Below, piece by piece: positions 35,938 to 44,601 of a stretch of 64,000 nucleotides of DNA (position 1 is its first letter; each line of letters begins with the position of its first letter). Made by a program: the position numbers and the translations under genes. This stretch comes from Streptomyces sp. cf386 (GTDB taxonomy: Bacteria > Actinomycetota > Actinomycetes > Streptomycetales > Streptomycetaceae), in assembly GCF_900103585.1 (NCBI RefSeq), contig NZ_FNHV01000003.1, forward strand, positions 248,001 through 312,000, given 5' to 3'. The notes beneath the pieces were generated by a model, which saw nothing but the letters and a program-made list of their open reading frames with translations, had not been told where the DNA came from and did not search any database.

Positions 35938-36552
35938 ATGCCCACAAGACGTTGGAAGCCTGTCCTCGGCGTTCTCGCCGCGGGCCTGTCGACGGTACTG
36001 ATCGCCGCCCCGGCACAGGCCGTCCCCGCCAACTCGGGGGCCTACGGCACCTCGTTCGTCGACGGAGCCGGCGGCCTCACCGACGACTTCGGTGACCACT
36101 TCTCCGAGCTCGGCCACTCCCTGTGCAACGGATGCGCCGACTCGAACACCGACATCGTGCTGATGTGGCAGGCCATCCTGGCTGCCGAGGGCCTCCTCGG
36201 CCTGTCCGACATCGACGGCCGGTTCGGGTCCGTCACCGCGGCCGCCACCAAGCAATGGCAGAGCCGCTACGGCCTGACCGCCGACGGATGGGTCGGCGAC
36301 GGCACGTGGAGTGCGGCGGACAACCGCATGAAGTGGACGGGACAGGAAGGGCAGGAAACAGCCACCTACGACGCCACCGGTGACGGCTCGATCTCCTTCG
36401 AGCGCGGCAACAGCTACTCGTACACGGATTACGGCGACAGTGGCGCCTACCGCATCACCGGCATGCACCGGGGTTCCCACGGACGCTGGTTCGGCGGTGG
36501 CACCCGCATCCAGTTCCACAGCCGGACCGTCACGGTGACCGGTTCCTGGTGA
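35938..36552 (+). CDS. Secreted peptidoglycan-binding protein (copy B)
   Basis: The 204-residue precursor has a signal peptide ending near PAQA-VP (about residue 28). The PG_binding_1-like domain includes LMWQAILAAEGLLG, DGRFGSVTAAATKQWQSRYGL and DGWVGDGTWSA. A C-terminal beta-rich part of about 70 residues resembles that of the paralogue at 32117. ATG 35938 has AAGGAGGAAG 6 bp upstream. It follows the M15-like gene by 26 bp, forming a three-gene operon of wall-directed proteins. Confidence 0.85.
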   Translation: MPTRRWKPVLGVLAAGLSTVLIAAPAQAVPANSGAYGTSFVDGAGGLTDDFGDHFSELGHSLCNGCADSNTDIVLMWQAILAAEGLLGLSDIDGRFGSVTAAATKQWQSRYGLTADGWVGDGTWSAADNRMKWTGQEGQETATYDATGDGSISFERGNSYSYTDYGDSGAYRITGMHRGSHGRWFGGGTRIQFHSRTVTVTGSW

Positions 36553-36673
36553 CCCGACCCGCCACCCAGGGCCGGCGGGATCGGACGAAGAGGGCCCAGG
36601 CACGGGTGGGGGACACCAGTGCCTGGCCCTCGGGGTTCATCGGGGCGGTCCCCGTGTCCGCGCGGCACTCCCC
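36553..36673 (-). pseudogene. DUF397 gene remnant
   Basis: On the minus strand this stretch reads GECRADTGTAPMNPEGQALV and continues SPTRAWALFV, a clear match to the C-terminal half of DUF397 proteins, including the intact one at 30371 (NPDGPALLFPTPAWAFFV). The N-terminal half, start codon and ribosome site are missing, and no XRE partner is near. It is a decayed gene copy between two unrelated genes. Confidence 0.65.
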
Positions 36674-36751
36674 TGGGCCCCACGCGATAGCCTCTCGTCA
36701 ACTTGCGTGACGGAAGCGCGCGTTGTGAGAAGGCAGCACATCGGGGGACCC

Positions 36752-38560
36752 ATGTCAGACCAACAGCCGACACCGCCGCACCCTCCGGCGTCCGTGGACG
36801 CCGCGTTGCAGCAGGCCGGGGCACGTCCGTTGCGGTCCACGGACCCGGCGGTGATCGGCCCCTACGTCCCCCTCGGCCTCCTCGGCAGCGGCGGCATGGG
36901 CCACGTCTACCTGGCCCGCCCCACCGACAGCACCCCCGGCCTGGCCGCCGTCAAGGTGATCCGCCCCGAGTACGCCGAGGACGCCCGGTTCCGGCGGCGT
37001 TTCGAGCGCGAGGCCGCCGTGCACGGCCAGGTGCACACACCGCGCACACCGGACCTGCTCGGCACCGGGTTCGACGACTCGCTGCTGTGGATGGCGACGC
37101 AGTACCTGCCCGGCCTCAACCTCGCCGACGCCGTGCGCGAGTGCGGCAATCTGGAGCGCGCCGGAGTGTGGCGGCTGGTGGCGGAGCTCGGGCAGGCGCT
37201 CTCCGCTCTGGCCGCCGCCGACGTCGTCCACCGGGACCTCAAGCCGTCCAACGTGATCCTGTCCCTGCAGGGTGCGCACGTCATCGACTTCGGCATCGCG
37301 CAGGCCGCCGACAGCAGCGCGATCACCACGACGGGCAACCGGGTCGGCACGCCCGCCTTCATGGCGCCCGAGTATCTGCGCGAGGCGCGCTGCGACACCG
37401 CCTCCGACGTCTTCTCACTCGCCGGAAGCCTGATCTACGCCGCCACCGGGCACGCCCCCTTCGGCGACGGGACTGGCGTCGACGTGATGCACCGGGTCGC
37501 GTTCGAGGAACCCAAGCCGGAGATCATGGCCGAACTCTCCGCCGTGGACCCGGCGTTGGGCTCCCTCCTGTCCGCCTGCCTCTCCAAGGACCCCGCCGGG
37601 CGCCCCACCCCGAGGCAACTCCTCGACGCAGGCACGGCCGCCGGTCACGGCCGCTCGGCCTCCTGGCACGAGCCGCTGGACGCCCGGCTGCACACCCGAC
37701 AGGAGGCGTGCGAGTCACTGGAGCGCCTTGTCATCCAGGAGACGGTCCAGTTGCGTACGCCGCCGCAGCTGCGTACGCCGACACAGACCCCGGGGCTCCC
37801 CGCCCCCGGCCCGGCCTTCGCCCCCACCGTCAGCCCGTCCACGCCGCCCGGTCAGTACGCCACCCCCGTGCAGACACCGGCCCCGGAGGACAGCGGCAGG
37901 CAGCGGAAGCGCAAGGCCTACCTCGCCGTCGCCGCAGGCCTCGCCGTGTGCGCCGTAGCCGTGACCGCGTTCTTCCTCACCCGCCCACCCCTCGACGAGA
38001 CGGCCTCGACCGCGACGACGGCAACCGACAGCGCCGCCCCCGGCGACGTACCGACCTCCCGCCTCCCCAGCTCCTCCGCCTCCCCCTCCGGCGACAAGGA
38101 CAGTGACAAGGAGAAGGAGTCAGCCTCCGCGACGCCAGACGCCGAGGCCTCGCAGAGCCCGGACTCCTCCGGAGGCGGTGCGGGCGGAACCCAGGCCACT
38201 CCCACCGACGAACCCTCCGCCACATCCGGCGGCAACGAAGGCGGCGCGGGCGGTGGCGGCAGCGCCCCGACCCCCGCCCCCACCAAGACCGCCACCACAC
38301 CCGCCACCCCACCCTGGATCTCCGACTGCACCTCCTACTCCGGCACCGAACTCACCCAACGCGGCGACACGGGCCAGCGCGTCGTCCAGGTGCAGTGCAT
38401 GCTCACCAAGCGCGGCTACAGCGTCGGGGGTTCGGGCGTGGACGGCGAGTTCGGCGCGGACACGGAGTCCGCCGTCAGGCTGTTCCAGAGCGACAAGGGG
38501 CTGGACGTCGACGGCGAGGTCGGACCCAACACCTGGGCGGGGCTGCGCAGTTCGACGTGA
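36752..38560 (+). CDS. Membrane Ser/Thr protein kinase with peptidoglycan-binding domain
   Basis: The 602-residue protein has a canonical Hanks-type kinase domain at about residues 35-290: LGSGGMGHVYLAR, K68 in AAVKVI, HRDLKPSN (160-167), DFG (179-181) and GTPAFMAPEYL. A Pro-rich linker and one membrane helix (AVAAGLAVCAVAVTAFFL, about 392-410) follow, then a Ser/Gly/Pro/Thr-rich stalk of about 110 residues. PG_binding_1 ends the protein (GDTGQRVVQVQCMLTKRGY, VDGEFGADTESAVRLFQ). Unlike the two FHA-linked kinases, all catalytic residues are standard. GGGGG precedes ATG 36752. Confidence 0.92.
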   Translation: MSDQQPTPPHPPASVDAALQQAGARPLRSTDPAVIGPYVPLGLLGSGGMGHVYLARPTDSTPGLAAVKVIRPEYAEDARFRRRFEREAAVHGQVHTPRTPDLLGTGFDDSLLWMATQYLPGLNLADAVRECGNLERAGVWRLVAELGQALSALAAADVVHRDLKPSNVILSLQGAHVIDFGIAQAADSSAITTTGNRVGTPAFMAPEYLREARCDTASDVFSLAGSLIYAATGHAPFGDGTGVDVMHRVAFEEPKPEIMAELSAVDPALGSLLSACLSKDPAGRPTPRQLLDAGTAAGHGRSASWHEPLDARLHTRQEACESLERLVIQETVQLRTPPQLRTPTQTPGLPAPGPAFAPTVSPSTPPGQYATPVQTPAPEDSGRQRKRKAYLAVAAGLAVCAVAVTAFFLTRPPLDETASTATTATDSAAPGDVPTSRLPSSSASPSGDKDSDKEKESASATPDAEASQSPDSSGGGAGGTQATPTDEPSATSGGNEGGAGGGGSAPTPAPTKTATTPATPPWISDCTSYSGTELTQRGDTGQRVVQVQCMLTKRGYSVGGSGVDGEFGADTESAVRLFQSDKGLDVDGEVGPNTWAGLRSST

Positions 38561-38702
38561 CGTTCCGGTCACACCACCTGTGGCCTTGCGACGCCTGCGT
38601 CGGCGCCCGCAGAGCGTCAAGCATTCGTTCATCGGCTCCCGGGACGATGGTGGCGGACGCCACGTCCTGAGGGACGGGCAACGATGTGTGTCGGGGGACC
38701 CC

Positions 38703-39671
38703 ATGACGCTGCGCATCCACTTCACGGCTGACGATCTCGCACGCACGACCGTGGCCGCCGGCCCGGACATGATGTGGGAACTCGTCAGCAGCCTGCACCG
38801 GTTACAGGCGCCGCGAGCCGCCGCCCGCTACGGGCCGTGGCTGCGGCACGCCCGCGCCCGCCTGGGTGCCCGGAACGTGAACGCCGCCGTGCGGCTGTTG
38901 ACGGTCCTGGTGCCCCGGCGCGGCAGCTTCCCGGACTTCCTCACCCCGTCATGCCCGGGCGGCGACTTCGGCGAGTCCTTGGAACTCGTCCACGCCACTC
39001 CGGCCGGGCGGCTGCGGCGTGAACTCGCCGGAGTGTTCCGCCGCCGTAAGGCCTCGCACTGGGTGCGTCGGCTGGCCGGCGGCGACCGGAGCTGCCGGCA
39101 GGAGTTGCAGTCCGCGCTGACCGTGTACTACCGCGAAGTGGTCCGGCCGTACCGGTCCCAGTTCGGCGGCACGGTACTGACGGAGCGTGCGCTGTGCGGC
39201 CGCAGGCTCGTCGACGGCGGCGTCGACCGGCTCCTGCGCACCCTCTCGCCGTCGGTCAGCTGGACCGCGCCCGTGCTCAGCACCGGCTATCCGTCCGATC
39301 GCGACCTCCACCTGCGCGGACGCGGCCTCACTCTCATCCCGTCCTTCTTCTGCAGCGACACCCCGGTCTCGCTCATCGACCCCGAACTGCCCCCGGTGCT
39401 GCTCTACCCCGTCACCGACCCCGCCCAGCCGGTCGTGGTCCCCGACGCCCTGGCCGCGCTCCTCGGCCATACCCGCGCCCTGGCCATCCGCGCGCTGCTC
39501 CACCCCCGCTCCACCAGCGAACTCGCCCTCGACCTCGGCGTGTCCGCGGGCACCGCAAGCCGGCACGCCACGGCGCTGCGCGACGCGGGGCTGGTCACCA
39601 GTGCCCGGCACGGCAGCACGATGCTGCACGTGGCGACGGAGCTGGGCCGGGCGCTGGCGCGCTCGCACTGA
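38703..39671 (+). CDS. Winged-helix (ArsR-like) transcriptional regulator
   Basis: The 322-residue protein has a large N-terminal domain without known motifs, starting MTLRIHFTADDLARTTVA, as in many Streptomyces ArsR/DUF5937-like regulators. The C-terminal 70 residues form a winged helix: RALAIRALLHPRSTSELAL, GVSAGTASRHATALRDAGLV and a basic wing. ATG 38703 has GGGGGACC upstream. It is monocistronic between the kinase and the M23-like gene. Its ligand and targets are not evident. Confidence 0.82.
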   Translation: MTLRIHFTADDLARTTVAAGPDMMWELVSSLHRLQAPRAAARYGPWLRHARARLGARNVNAAVRLLTVLVPRRGSFPDFLTPSCPGGDFGESLELVHATPAGRLRRELAGVFRRRKASHWVRRLAGGDRSCRQELQSALTVYYREVVRPYRSQFGGTVLTERALCGRRLVDGGVDRLLRTLSPSVSWTAPVLSTGYPSDRDLHLRGRGLTLIPSFFCSDTPVSLIDPELPPVLLYPVTDPAQPVVVPDALAALLGHTRALAIRALLHPRSTSELALDLGVSAGTASRHATALRDAGLVTSARHGSTMLHVATELGRALARSH

Positions 39672-39794
39672 CCCTGCACATCGGTGCCGCGCCGACTGTT
39701 TGCATCAGCACGCAATCTCCTGGCGGGTGGCCCACCCCGGCCCGCACACTTAGTCATGGACACGACATAAGTCGTCGGCAACGGGGAGAACTCC

Positions 39795-41246
39795 ATGAGG
39801 AAACACCTGGTCATGGTGCTGGGCGCGGCTCTGGCCGCCGTGGCACTGAGCGCACCGACCGCTTCGGCGGATCCTGACAACCCACCGGACTTCAAGCTGC
39901 CGTTCGAGTGCGGCCAGATCTGGGACATGTTCACCCGTGAAGGCCACGGGGACAACGCGACCGAGGACCAGCAGCAGCTCGACATGGTGCGGGCGGACGG
40001 CGAGACGGAAGGTGCCGCTGTACTGGCGTCCGCAGACGGTGAGGTCTGGTGGGAGATCGACGACGTCGGCGGCATCAACATCAAGCACGAAGGCGGCTGG
40101 TTCAGCCAGTACCTCCACATGAGCGACCACGTGCCGATGGGAACCAAGGTCAAGCGAGGGGACAGGATCGGCACCGCGAGCAATGTCGGCACCGGAATCC
40201 CGCACCTCCACTACCAGCAGATGTACGACTACGACGGCGACGGGTCGGGCGAAGAGAACGAGCTCATCTACCCCTGGCTCGAAGGCAAGGAGTACCGCAT
40301 CACCCCGGCAGACGGAAACGTCCCCTTGACCAGCACCAACAACTGCGACGGCGGCGGCGACCCGGGCGAGCCCGACCCGGAGCCCGAGCCGGAGAAGACC
40401 AAGCTCGAATACACCGGCGACACCTCCCTCGCCGGCGGTGAACCCGCCGAGCTCTCCGCCACCCTCACCGAGGAGGAGTCCGGCGACCCGGTGGCCGACC
40501 AGAAGGTGAGCTTCGAACTCGGCGCCGAGGACAGCGTGCAGACCTGTGACGCCACCACGGGCGCCGACGGCACCGCGACCTGCACCGTCGATGAGGTGGA
40601 CCAGCCCCTGACGGACGACGCCACCGTGCCGGTCAGCGCCACCTTCGCCGGCGACGACGCCTACGAACCGTCCGAGGCCACCGCCACCCTCGACCTGCGG
40701 TACGTGACCGGACGCGCCTACGGCCTGTCGGCACAGATCCCGCTGCCCCTCATCCCCATCGGCATCGACCCCACGCCGGACACCGGGACGGTGCGCACCG
40801 CGGGCGCGGAGTCCAAGTCTCCGCAGTGCGCCGAGCGCATCGAGGCGCTCGTGCTGTCCGCCGGACCCCTGTGCACCGAGGTCGTGACGAAGACCGGTCC
40901 GAACTCCTCCAGCGCGACCTCGACCGTGGCCGAGGCCAGGATCGGGCTGACGGGCCTGCCGGTCGTCGAGGTCTCCGGACTCACCGCGGAGTCCTCCAGC
41001 ACCTGCTCCGCAACCAAGGGCAGCGTCGGTCTCGAACTGAGCATCGGTGGCACCCCGGTGAACGTACCGGACACACCGAACTATGAGATCGACCTCGGCG
41101 CGGGCGCGAAGCTCGTGGTCAACGAGCAGACACCGGTCGACGGCGCGGACCAGGGCCTGACGGTCAACGCGGTGCACCTCACCGCGCTGGGCGGCGCGGA
41201 CGTGGTGATCGGCTCCAGCACATCCGGCGCGTTCAACTGCGGGTGA
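39795..41246 (+). CDS. Secreted M23-like protein with Ig-like and anchor domains
   Basis: The 483-residue precursor has a Sec signal ending near TASA-DP (residue 26). Residues 30-170 follow the lysostaphin/LytM fold: GAAVLASADGEVWW, YLHMSDHVPMG and GIPHLHYQQ. The usual first ligand motif HxxxD is QQQLD, so one zinc His is missing and activity is doubtful. After an acidic linker come an Ig-like domain with two Cys (TLTEEESGDPVADQKVSFEL) and a C-terminal beta domain of the choice-of-anchor P kind. It would sit at the cell surface. Confidence 0.83.
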   Translation: MRKHLVMVLGAALAAVALSAPTASADPDNPPDFKLPFECGQIWDMFTREGHGDNATEDQQQLDMVRADGETEGAAVLASADGEVWWEIDDVGGINIKHEGGWFSQYLHMSDHVPMGTKVKRGDRIGTASNVGTGIPHLHYQQMYDYDGDGSGEENELIYPWLEGKEYRITPADGNVPLTSTNNCDGGGDPGEPDPEPEPEKTKLEYTGDTSLAGGEPAELSATLTEEESGDPVADQKVSFELGAEDSVQTCDATTGADGTATCTVDEVDQPLTDDATVPVSATFAGDDAYEPSEATATLDLRYVTGRAYGLSAQIPLPLIPIGIDPTPDTGTVRTAGAESKSPQCAERIEALVLSAGPLCTEVVTKTGPNSSSATSTVAEARIGLTGLPVVEVSGLTAESSSTCSATKGSVGLELSIGGTPVNVPDTPNYEIDLGAGAKLVVNEQTPVDGADQGLTVNAVHLTALGGADVVIGSSTSGAFNCG

Positions 41247-41270
41247 TGCACGGCGATCCACAGTGACGGG

Positions 41271-41308
41271 GTGCCGTCGGACGGCCTGGACCGGCTGTCC
41301 GACGGCAC
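41271..41308. terminator. Bidirectional terminator between M23-like gene and purH
   Basis: GTGCCGTCGGAC and GTCCGACGGCAC form a perfect 12-bp stem with a 14-base loop between two convergent genes. It can serve both strands. Confidence 0.8.
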
Positions 41309-41318
41309 ACCCATGAGG

Positions 41319-42884
41319 TCAGTGGAAGAAGTGCCGCGTCCCCGTGAAGTACATCGTGATGCCCGCCTTCTTCGCCGCCTCGACCACCAGCTCGTCGCGG
41401 ACCGAACCGCCGGGCTGGACGATCGCCTTGACCCCGGCCTCGCTCAGGACGTCGATGTTGTCCGGGAACGGGAAGAAAGCGTCCGAGGCGACGTACGAGC
41501 CCCGCGCGCGCTCCTCACCGGCCCGCTCCACGGCGAGCTTGCAGGAGTCGACACGGTTGACCTGCCCCATACCGACGCCGACCGACGCACCGTCCTTGGC
41601 GAGCAGGATGGCGTTGGACTTGACGGCCCGGCAGGCCTTCCAGGCGAAGGCCAGCTCGGAGAGCTCCTCGGCGCCGAGCGCCTCACCCGTCGCGAGGGTC
41701 CAGCCCGCGGGGTCGTCGCCGTCGGCCTGGAGGCGGTCGGTGACCTGGAGGAGGGCGCCGCCGTCGATGGGCTTGATCTCGACGGGGTTGCCGGGGCCCT
41801 CGGGACAGCGCAGTACGCGGATGTTCTTCTTCTTGGCGAGGGCCTCCAGCGCGCCGTCCTCGTAGTCGGGCGCGACGATGACCTCGGTGAAGATCTCGGC
41901 GACCTGCTCGGCCATCTCCTTCGACACCGGGCGGTTGACGGCGATCACGCCACCGAACGCCGACAGCGGGTCACAGGCGTGCGCCTTGCGGTGCGCCTCG
42001 GCGACGTCCGCGCCGATCGCGATGCCGCACGGGTTGGCGTGCTTGATGATCGCGACGGCCGGCTCGGCGTGGTCGTACGCGGCACGGCGGGCGGCGTCCG
42101 TGTCCGTGTAGTTGTTGTACGACATCTCCTTGCCGTGCAGCTGCTCGGCCTGCGCGAGGCCCGTGCCGCCGCCGTCGACGTAGAGGGCGGCCGGCTGGTG
42201 CGGGTTCTCGCCGTAGCGGAGGGTGTTCTCGCGCTCCCAGGTGGCGCCGAGGAAGTCGGGGAACTGAGAGTCGTCCACCGGGGCGTAGGAGGACGCGAAC
42301 CAGGAAGCCACCGCCACGTCGTACGCCGCCGTGTGCTGGAACGCCTCGGCCGCGAGCCGCTTGCGGCTGGTGAGGTCGAAGCCGCCGTCGCGGACGGCCG
42401 CGAGGACGTCGGCGTAACGGGCGGGGCTGGTGACGACCGCCACGGACGGGTGATTCTTGGCGGCGGCGCGCACCATCGAGGGGCCGCCGATGTCGATCTG
42501 CTCGACGCACTCGTCGGGGGAGGCGCCCGACGCGACGGTCTCGCGGAACGGGTAGAGGTTGACGACGACGAGGTCGAAGGGGGCCACGCCCAGCTCGTCG
42601 AGCTGCTGACGGTGGCTGTCCAGGCGCAGGTCGGCGAGGATGCCCGCGTGCACGCGCGGGTGCAGCGTCTTGACGCGGCCGTCCAGGCACTCGGGGAAAC
42701 CGGTGAGCTCCTCGACCTTGGTGACGGGGACACCGGCCGCGGCGATACGGCCGGCCGTGGAGCCGGTCGACACCAGCTCGACGCCGGCCTCGTGCAGCCC
42801 GCGCGCGAGGTCCTCCAGGCCCGTCTTGTCGTAGACGCTGACGAGCGCCCGTCGAATGGCCCGCTTGTTGCTCTCGGCGGTCAC
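41319..42884 (-). CDS. purH: Bifunctional AICAR formyltransferase/IMP cyclohydrolase
   Basis: The 521-residue PurH catalyses the last two steps to IMP. The N-terminal cyclohydrolase part shows [29 protein letters not shown] and [17 protein letters not shown]. The transformylase part has [25 protein letters not shown] with the catalytic Lys-His pair, and the C-terminal [20 protein letters not shown] and RHFFH. It uses 10-formyl-THF, supplied through FolD. The GTG start overlaps the purN stop (GTGA), so the two are coupled. Confidence 0.98.
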   Translation of the reverse strand: MTAESNKRAIRRALVSVYDKTGLEDLARGLHEAGVELVSTGSTAGRIAAAGVPVTKVEELTGFPECLDGRVKTLHPRVHAGILADLRLDSHRQQLDELGVAPFDLVVVNLYPFRETVASGASPDECVEQIDIGGPSMVRAAAKNHPSVAVVTSPARYADVLAAVRDGGFDLTSRKRLAAEAFQHTAAYDVAVASWFASSYAPVDDSQFPDFLGATWERENTLRYGENPHQPAALYVDGGGTGLAQAEQLHGKEMSYNNYTDTDAARRAAYDHAEPAVAIIKHANPCGIAIGADVAEAHRKAHACDPLSAFGGVIAVNRPVSKEMAEQVAEIFTEVIVAPDYEDGALEALAKKKNIRVLRCPEGPGNPVEIKPIDGGALLQVTDRLQADGDDPAGWTLATGEALGAEELSELAFAWKACRAVKSNAILLAKDGASVGVGMGQVNRVDSCKLAVERAGEERARGSYVASDAFFPFPDNIDVLSEAGVKAIVQPGGSVRDELVVEAAKKAGITMYFTGTRHFFH

Positions 42885-43519
42885 TGGATAACTACCTTTC
42901 GTCCCTCAATGCGATAGCCGTTGCGGGCGAGCCGCCCCACGACCTCGACGAGCAGCCTTCGCTCGACTTCCTTGATGCGCTCGTGCAGAGCGCTCTCGTC
43001 GTCCTCGTCCCGGATCTCCACCACGCCCTGAGCGATGATCGGTCCGGTGTCGACGCCGTCGTCGACGAAGTGGACGGTGCAGCCGGTGACCCGGGCGCCG
43101 TACGCGAGGGCGTCGCGGACGCCGTGGGCGCCGGGAAAACTGGGGAGCAGGGCCGGGTGGGTGTTCACGAACCGCCCGCCGTAGAGGGCGAGGAACTCCT
43201 TGCCGACGATCTTCATGAACCCGGCGGAGACGACGAGGTCCGGCTCGTGGGCGGCGACGGCCTCCGCGAGCGCCGCGTCCCACTCCTCGCGGCTGTCGTG
43301 GTCCTTGACCTTGCACACGAAGGTCGGCAGCCCGGCGCGCTCGGCCCGCGCCAGCCCCTCGATGTTCTCCCGGTCGGCTCCGACGGCCACGATCTCGGCA
43401 CCGTAGACCTCGGGGCCGACGCCGGCGATCTCGTCCAGAAGCGCCTGCAGGTTGGTGCCGGATCCGGAGACCAGCACGACGAGGCGCTTGGCACGCTCGG
43501 CCACGGGCTTGGCGGCCAC
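42881..43519 (-). CDS. purN: Phosphoribosylglycinamide formyltransferase
   Basis: The 212-residue PurN transfers a formyl group from 10-formyl-THF to GAR in step three of purine synthesis. Landmarks are [17 protein letters not shown] at the N terminus, [21 protein letters not shown] with the catalytic His, and [19 protein letters not shown] with the catalytic Asp. GTG 43519 fits the family start (V-A-A-K-P then the beta strand) and has GAGAAAGGG upstream; the longer frame to 43654 runs through the promoter. It precedes purH in a two-gene operon. Confidence 0.96.
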   Translation of the reverse strand: MAAKPVAERAKRLVVLVSGSGTNLQALLDEIAGVGPEVYGAEIVAVGADRENIEGLARAERAGLPTFVCKVKDHDSREEWDAALAEAVAAHEPDLVVSAGFMKIVGKEFLALYGGRFVNTHPALLPSFPGAHGVRDALAYGARVTGCTVHFVDDGVDTGPIIAQGVVEIRDEDDESALHERIKEVERRLLVEVVGRLARNGYRIEGRKVVIQ

Positions 43520-43578
43520 GGTGGGGCCCTTTCTCGGGGGTGCGTTCTTCGTGCGGGCGGCGCTTTGTACGTTTGTAT

Positions 43579-43590
43579 ATTCGTACGAAT
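43579..43590. promoter_or_regulatory. Palindrome in the purN/membrane-protein intergenic region
   Basis: ATTCGTACGAAT is a perfect 12-bp palindrome in an unusually AT-rich patch (43561-43592), 60 bp upstream of the purN start codon. It is a candidate operator or part of the purN promoter. Confidence 0.35.
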
Positions 43591-43758
43591 GCATCGCGCC
43601 CCGGGATACGGGGAAGTCTACGAAGCAGCCGACCGTCAGCAACGATACCGGCACTCCGGATGGGCCCCATGGGACGGGGGCGTGGCCGGAAGGTAGCGTC
43701 TGGGGGAGCTGGACCGGGAACGCGGTTGTGGTGCGGTGCGTTCACAAAGCGACAGCTC

Positions 43759-43800
43759 ATGTCGGATCAGTCGTTCACCAAGGGGAAGACGCTCACTTGA
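43759..43800 (+). other. Possible 13-codon leader ORF
   Basis: This ORF reads [13 protein letters not shown] and stops at 43800, where its TGA shares one base with the ATG of the next gene (TGATG). The following protein begins [13 protein letters not shown], so the two starts look like a small duplication. The ribosome site before it is weak. It may act as a coupling leader or be a relic of the duplicated start. Confidence 0.3.
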
Positions 43801-44579
43801 TGTCGGACCGCAGCCTGCGACTCCTCACACTCCCTCCGCAGTCCGCGCAGGGAGGGAAGCGTGGCGCCGTCCTGCTGCGAGAGCGGCCCGCCTCGCCTCC
43901 CGACGCGCCCTCGGACAAGAAGTCCGGCGACGGACAGAGCAGTGGCGCCCAGGACGACAACCCCTTCGCGCCGCCGGCCGAGGGCACGCCGGACCGCCCG
44001 TGGCAGCCGCGGCGCCCCTCGGGCGAGGAGGGCTCTTCGGGGTCGGACGAGGACAACTCGCCGTGGGGCAACCAGTGGAGCGACCGCCAGCCGGGCCGCT
44101 CCCCCGGCGGCTTCGGTGACCGGCCCCGCGGAGGCCAGGAGGGCCCCGGTGGAGGCGGCGGCCCCGGCACGGGCCTGCGCTGGGACCCCACCGACCCCGC
44201 CCAGCGGCGCGCGCGGTTCGCCCTGCTCTCCGGCATGTGGGCCTTCTTCTTCGCCCTGTTCAGCTGGCCGTACGTGGCCCTGCTGCTGGGTGCGCTGGCC
44301 CTGTACTGGGGCATCAGCAGCCTCCGCGCCAAGCCCCGCACCCCCGACCCGAACACCCCGGCCCCCCAGCAGACGGGCCGCCCCCAGACGACGGCCGCGG
44401 TGAGCGGGCTGGTCACGGCGTCCCTCGCGATCGCGGTGGTGGCCGCCGGGTTCACGGCGCAGATGGTCTACAGCGACTACTACACCTGCACGACTGACGC
44501 CCTGACCAATGAGGCGAAGCAGTCGTGCAACCAGCTGCTGCCCGAGGAGTTGCGAGGGGTTCTGGGCAGCACGGAGTGA
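43800..44579 (+). CDS. Integral membrane protein with long charged N-terminal tail
   Basis: The 259-residue protein has about 135 N-terminal residues rich in Pro, Gly, Ser and Asp, which are probably disordered. Two membrane hairpin segments follow: [17 protein letters not shown] and [14 protein letters not shown], then [20 protein letters not shown]. The outside end holds two Cys ([22 protein letters not shown]). ATG 43800 lies 10-11 bp after GGGGAAG. It is divergent from purN in a conserved Streptomyces neighbourhood; the function is unknown. Confidence 0.78.
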   Translation: MSDRSLRLLTLPPQSAQGGKRGAVLLRERPASPPDAPSDKKSGDGQSSGAQDDNPFAPPAEGTPDRPWQPRRPSGEEGSSGSDEDNSPWGNQWSDRQPGRSPGGFGDRPRGGQEGPGGGGGPGTGLRWDPTDPAQRRARFALLSGMWAFFFALFSWPYVALLLGALALYWGISSLRAKPRTPDPNTPAPQQTGRPQTTAAVSGLVTASLAIAVVAAGFTAQMVYSDYYTCTTDALTNEAKQSCNQLLPEELRGVLGSTE

Positions 44580-44601
44580 GGCCGCTCGGGCAGGGTGGCG
44601 T

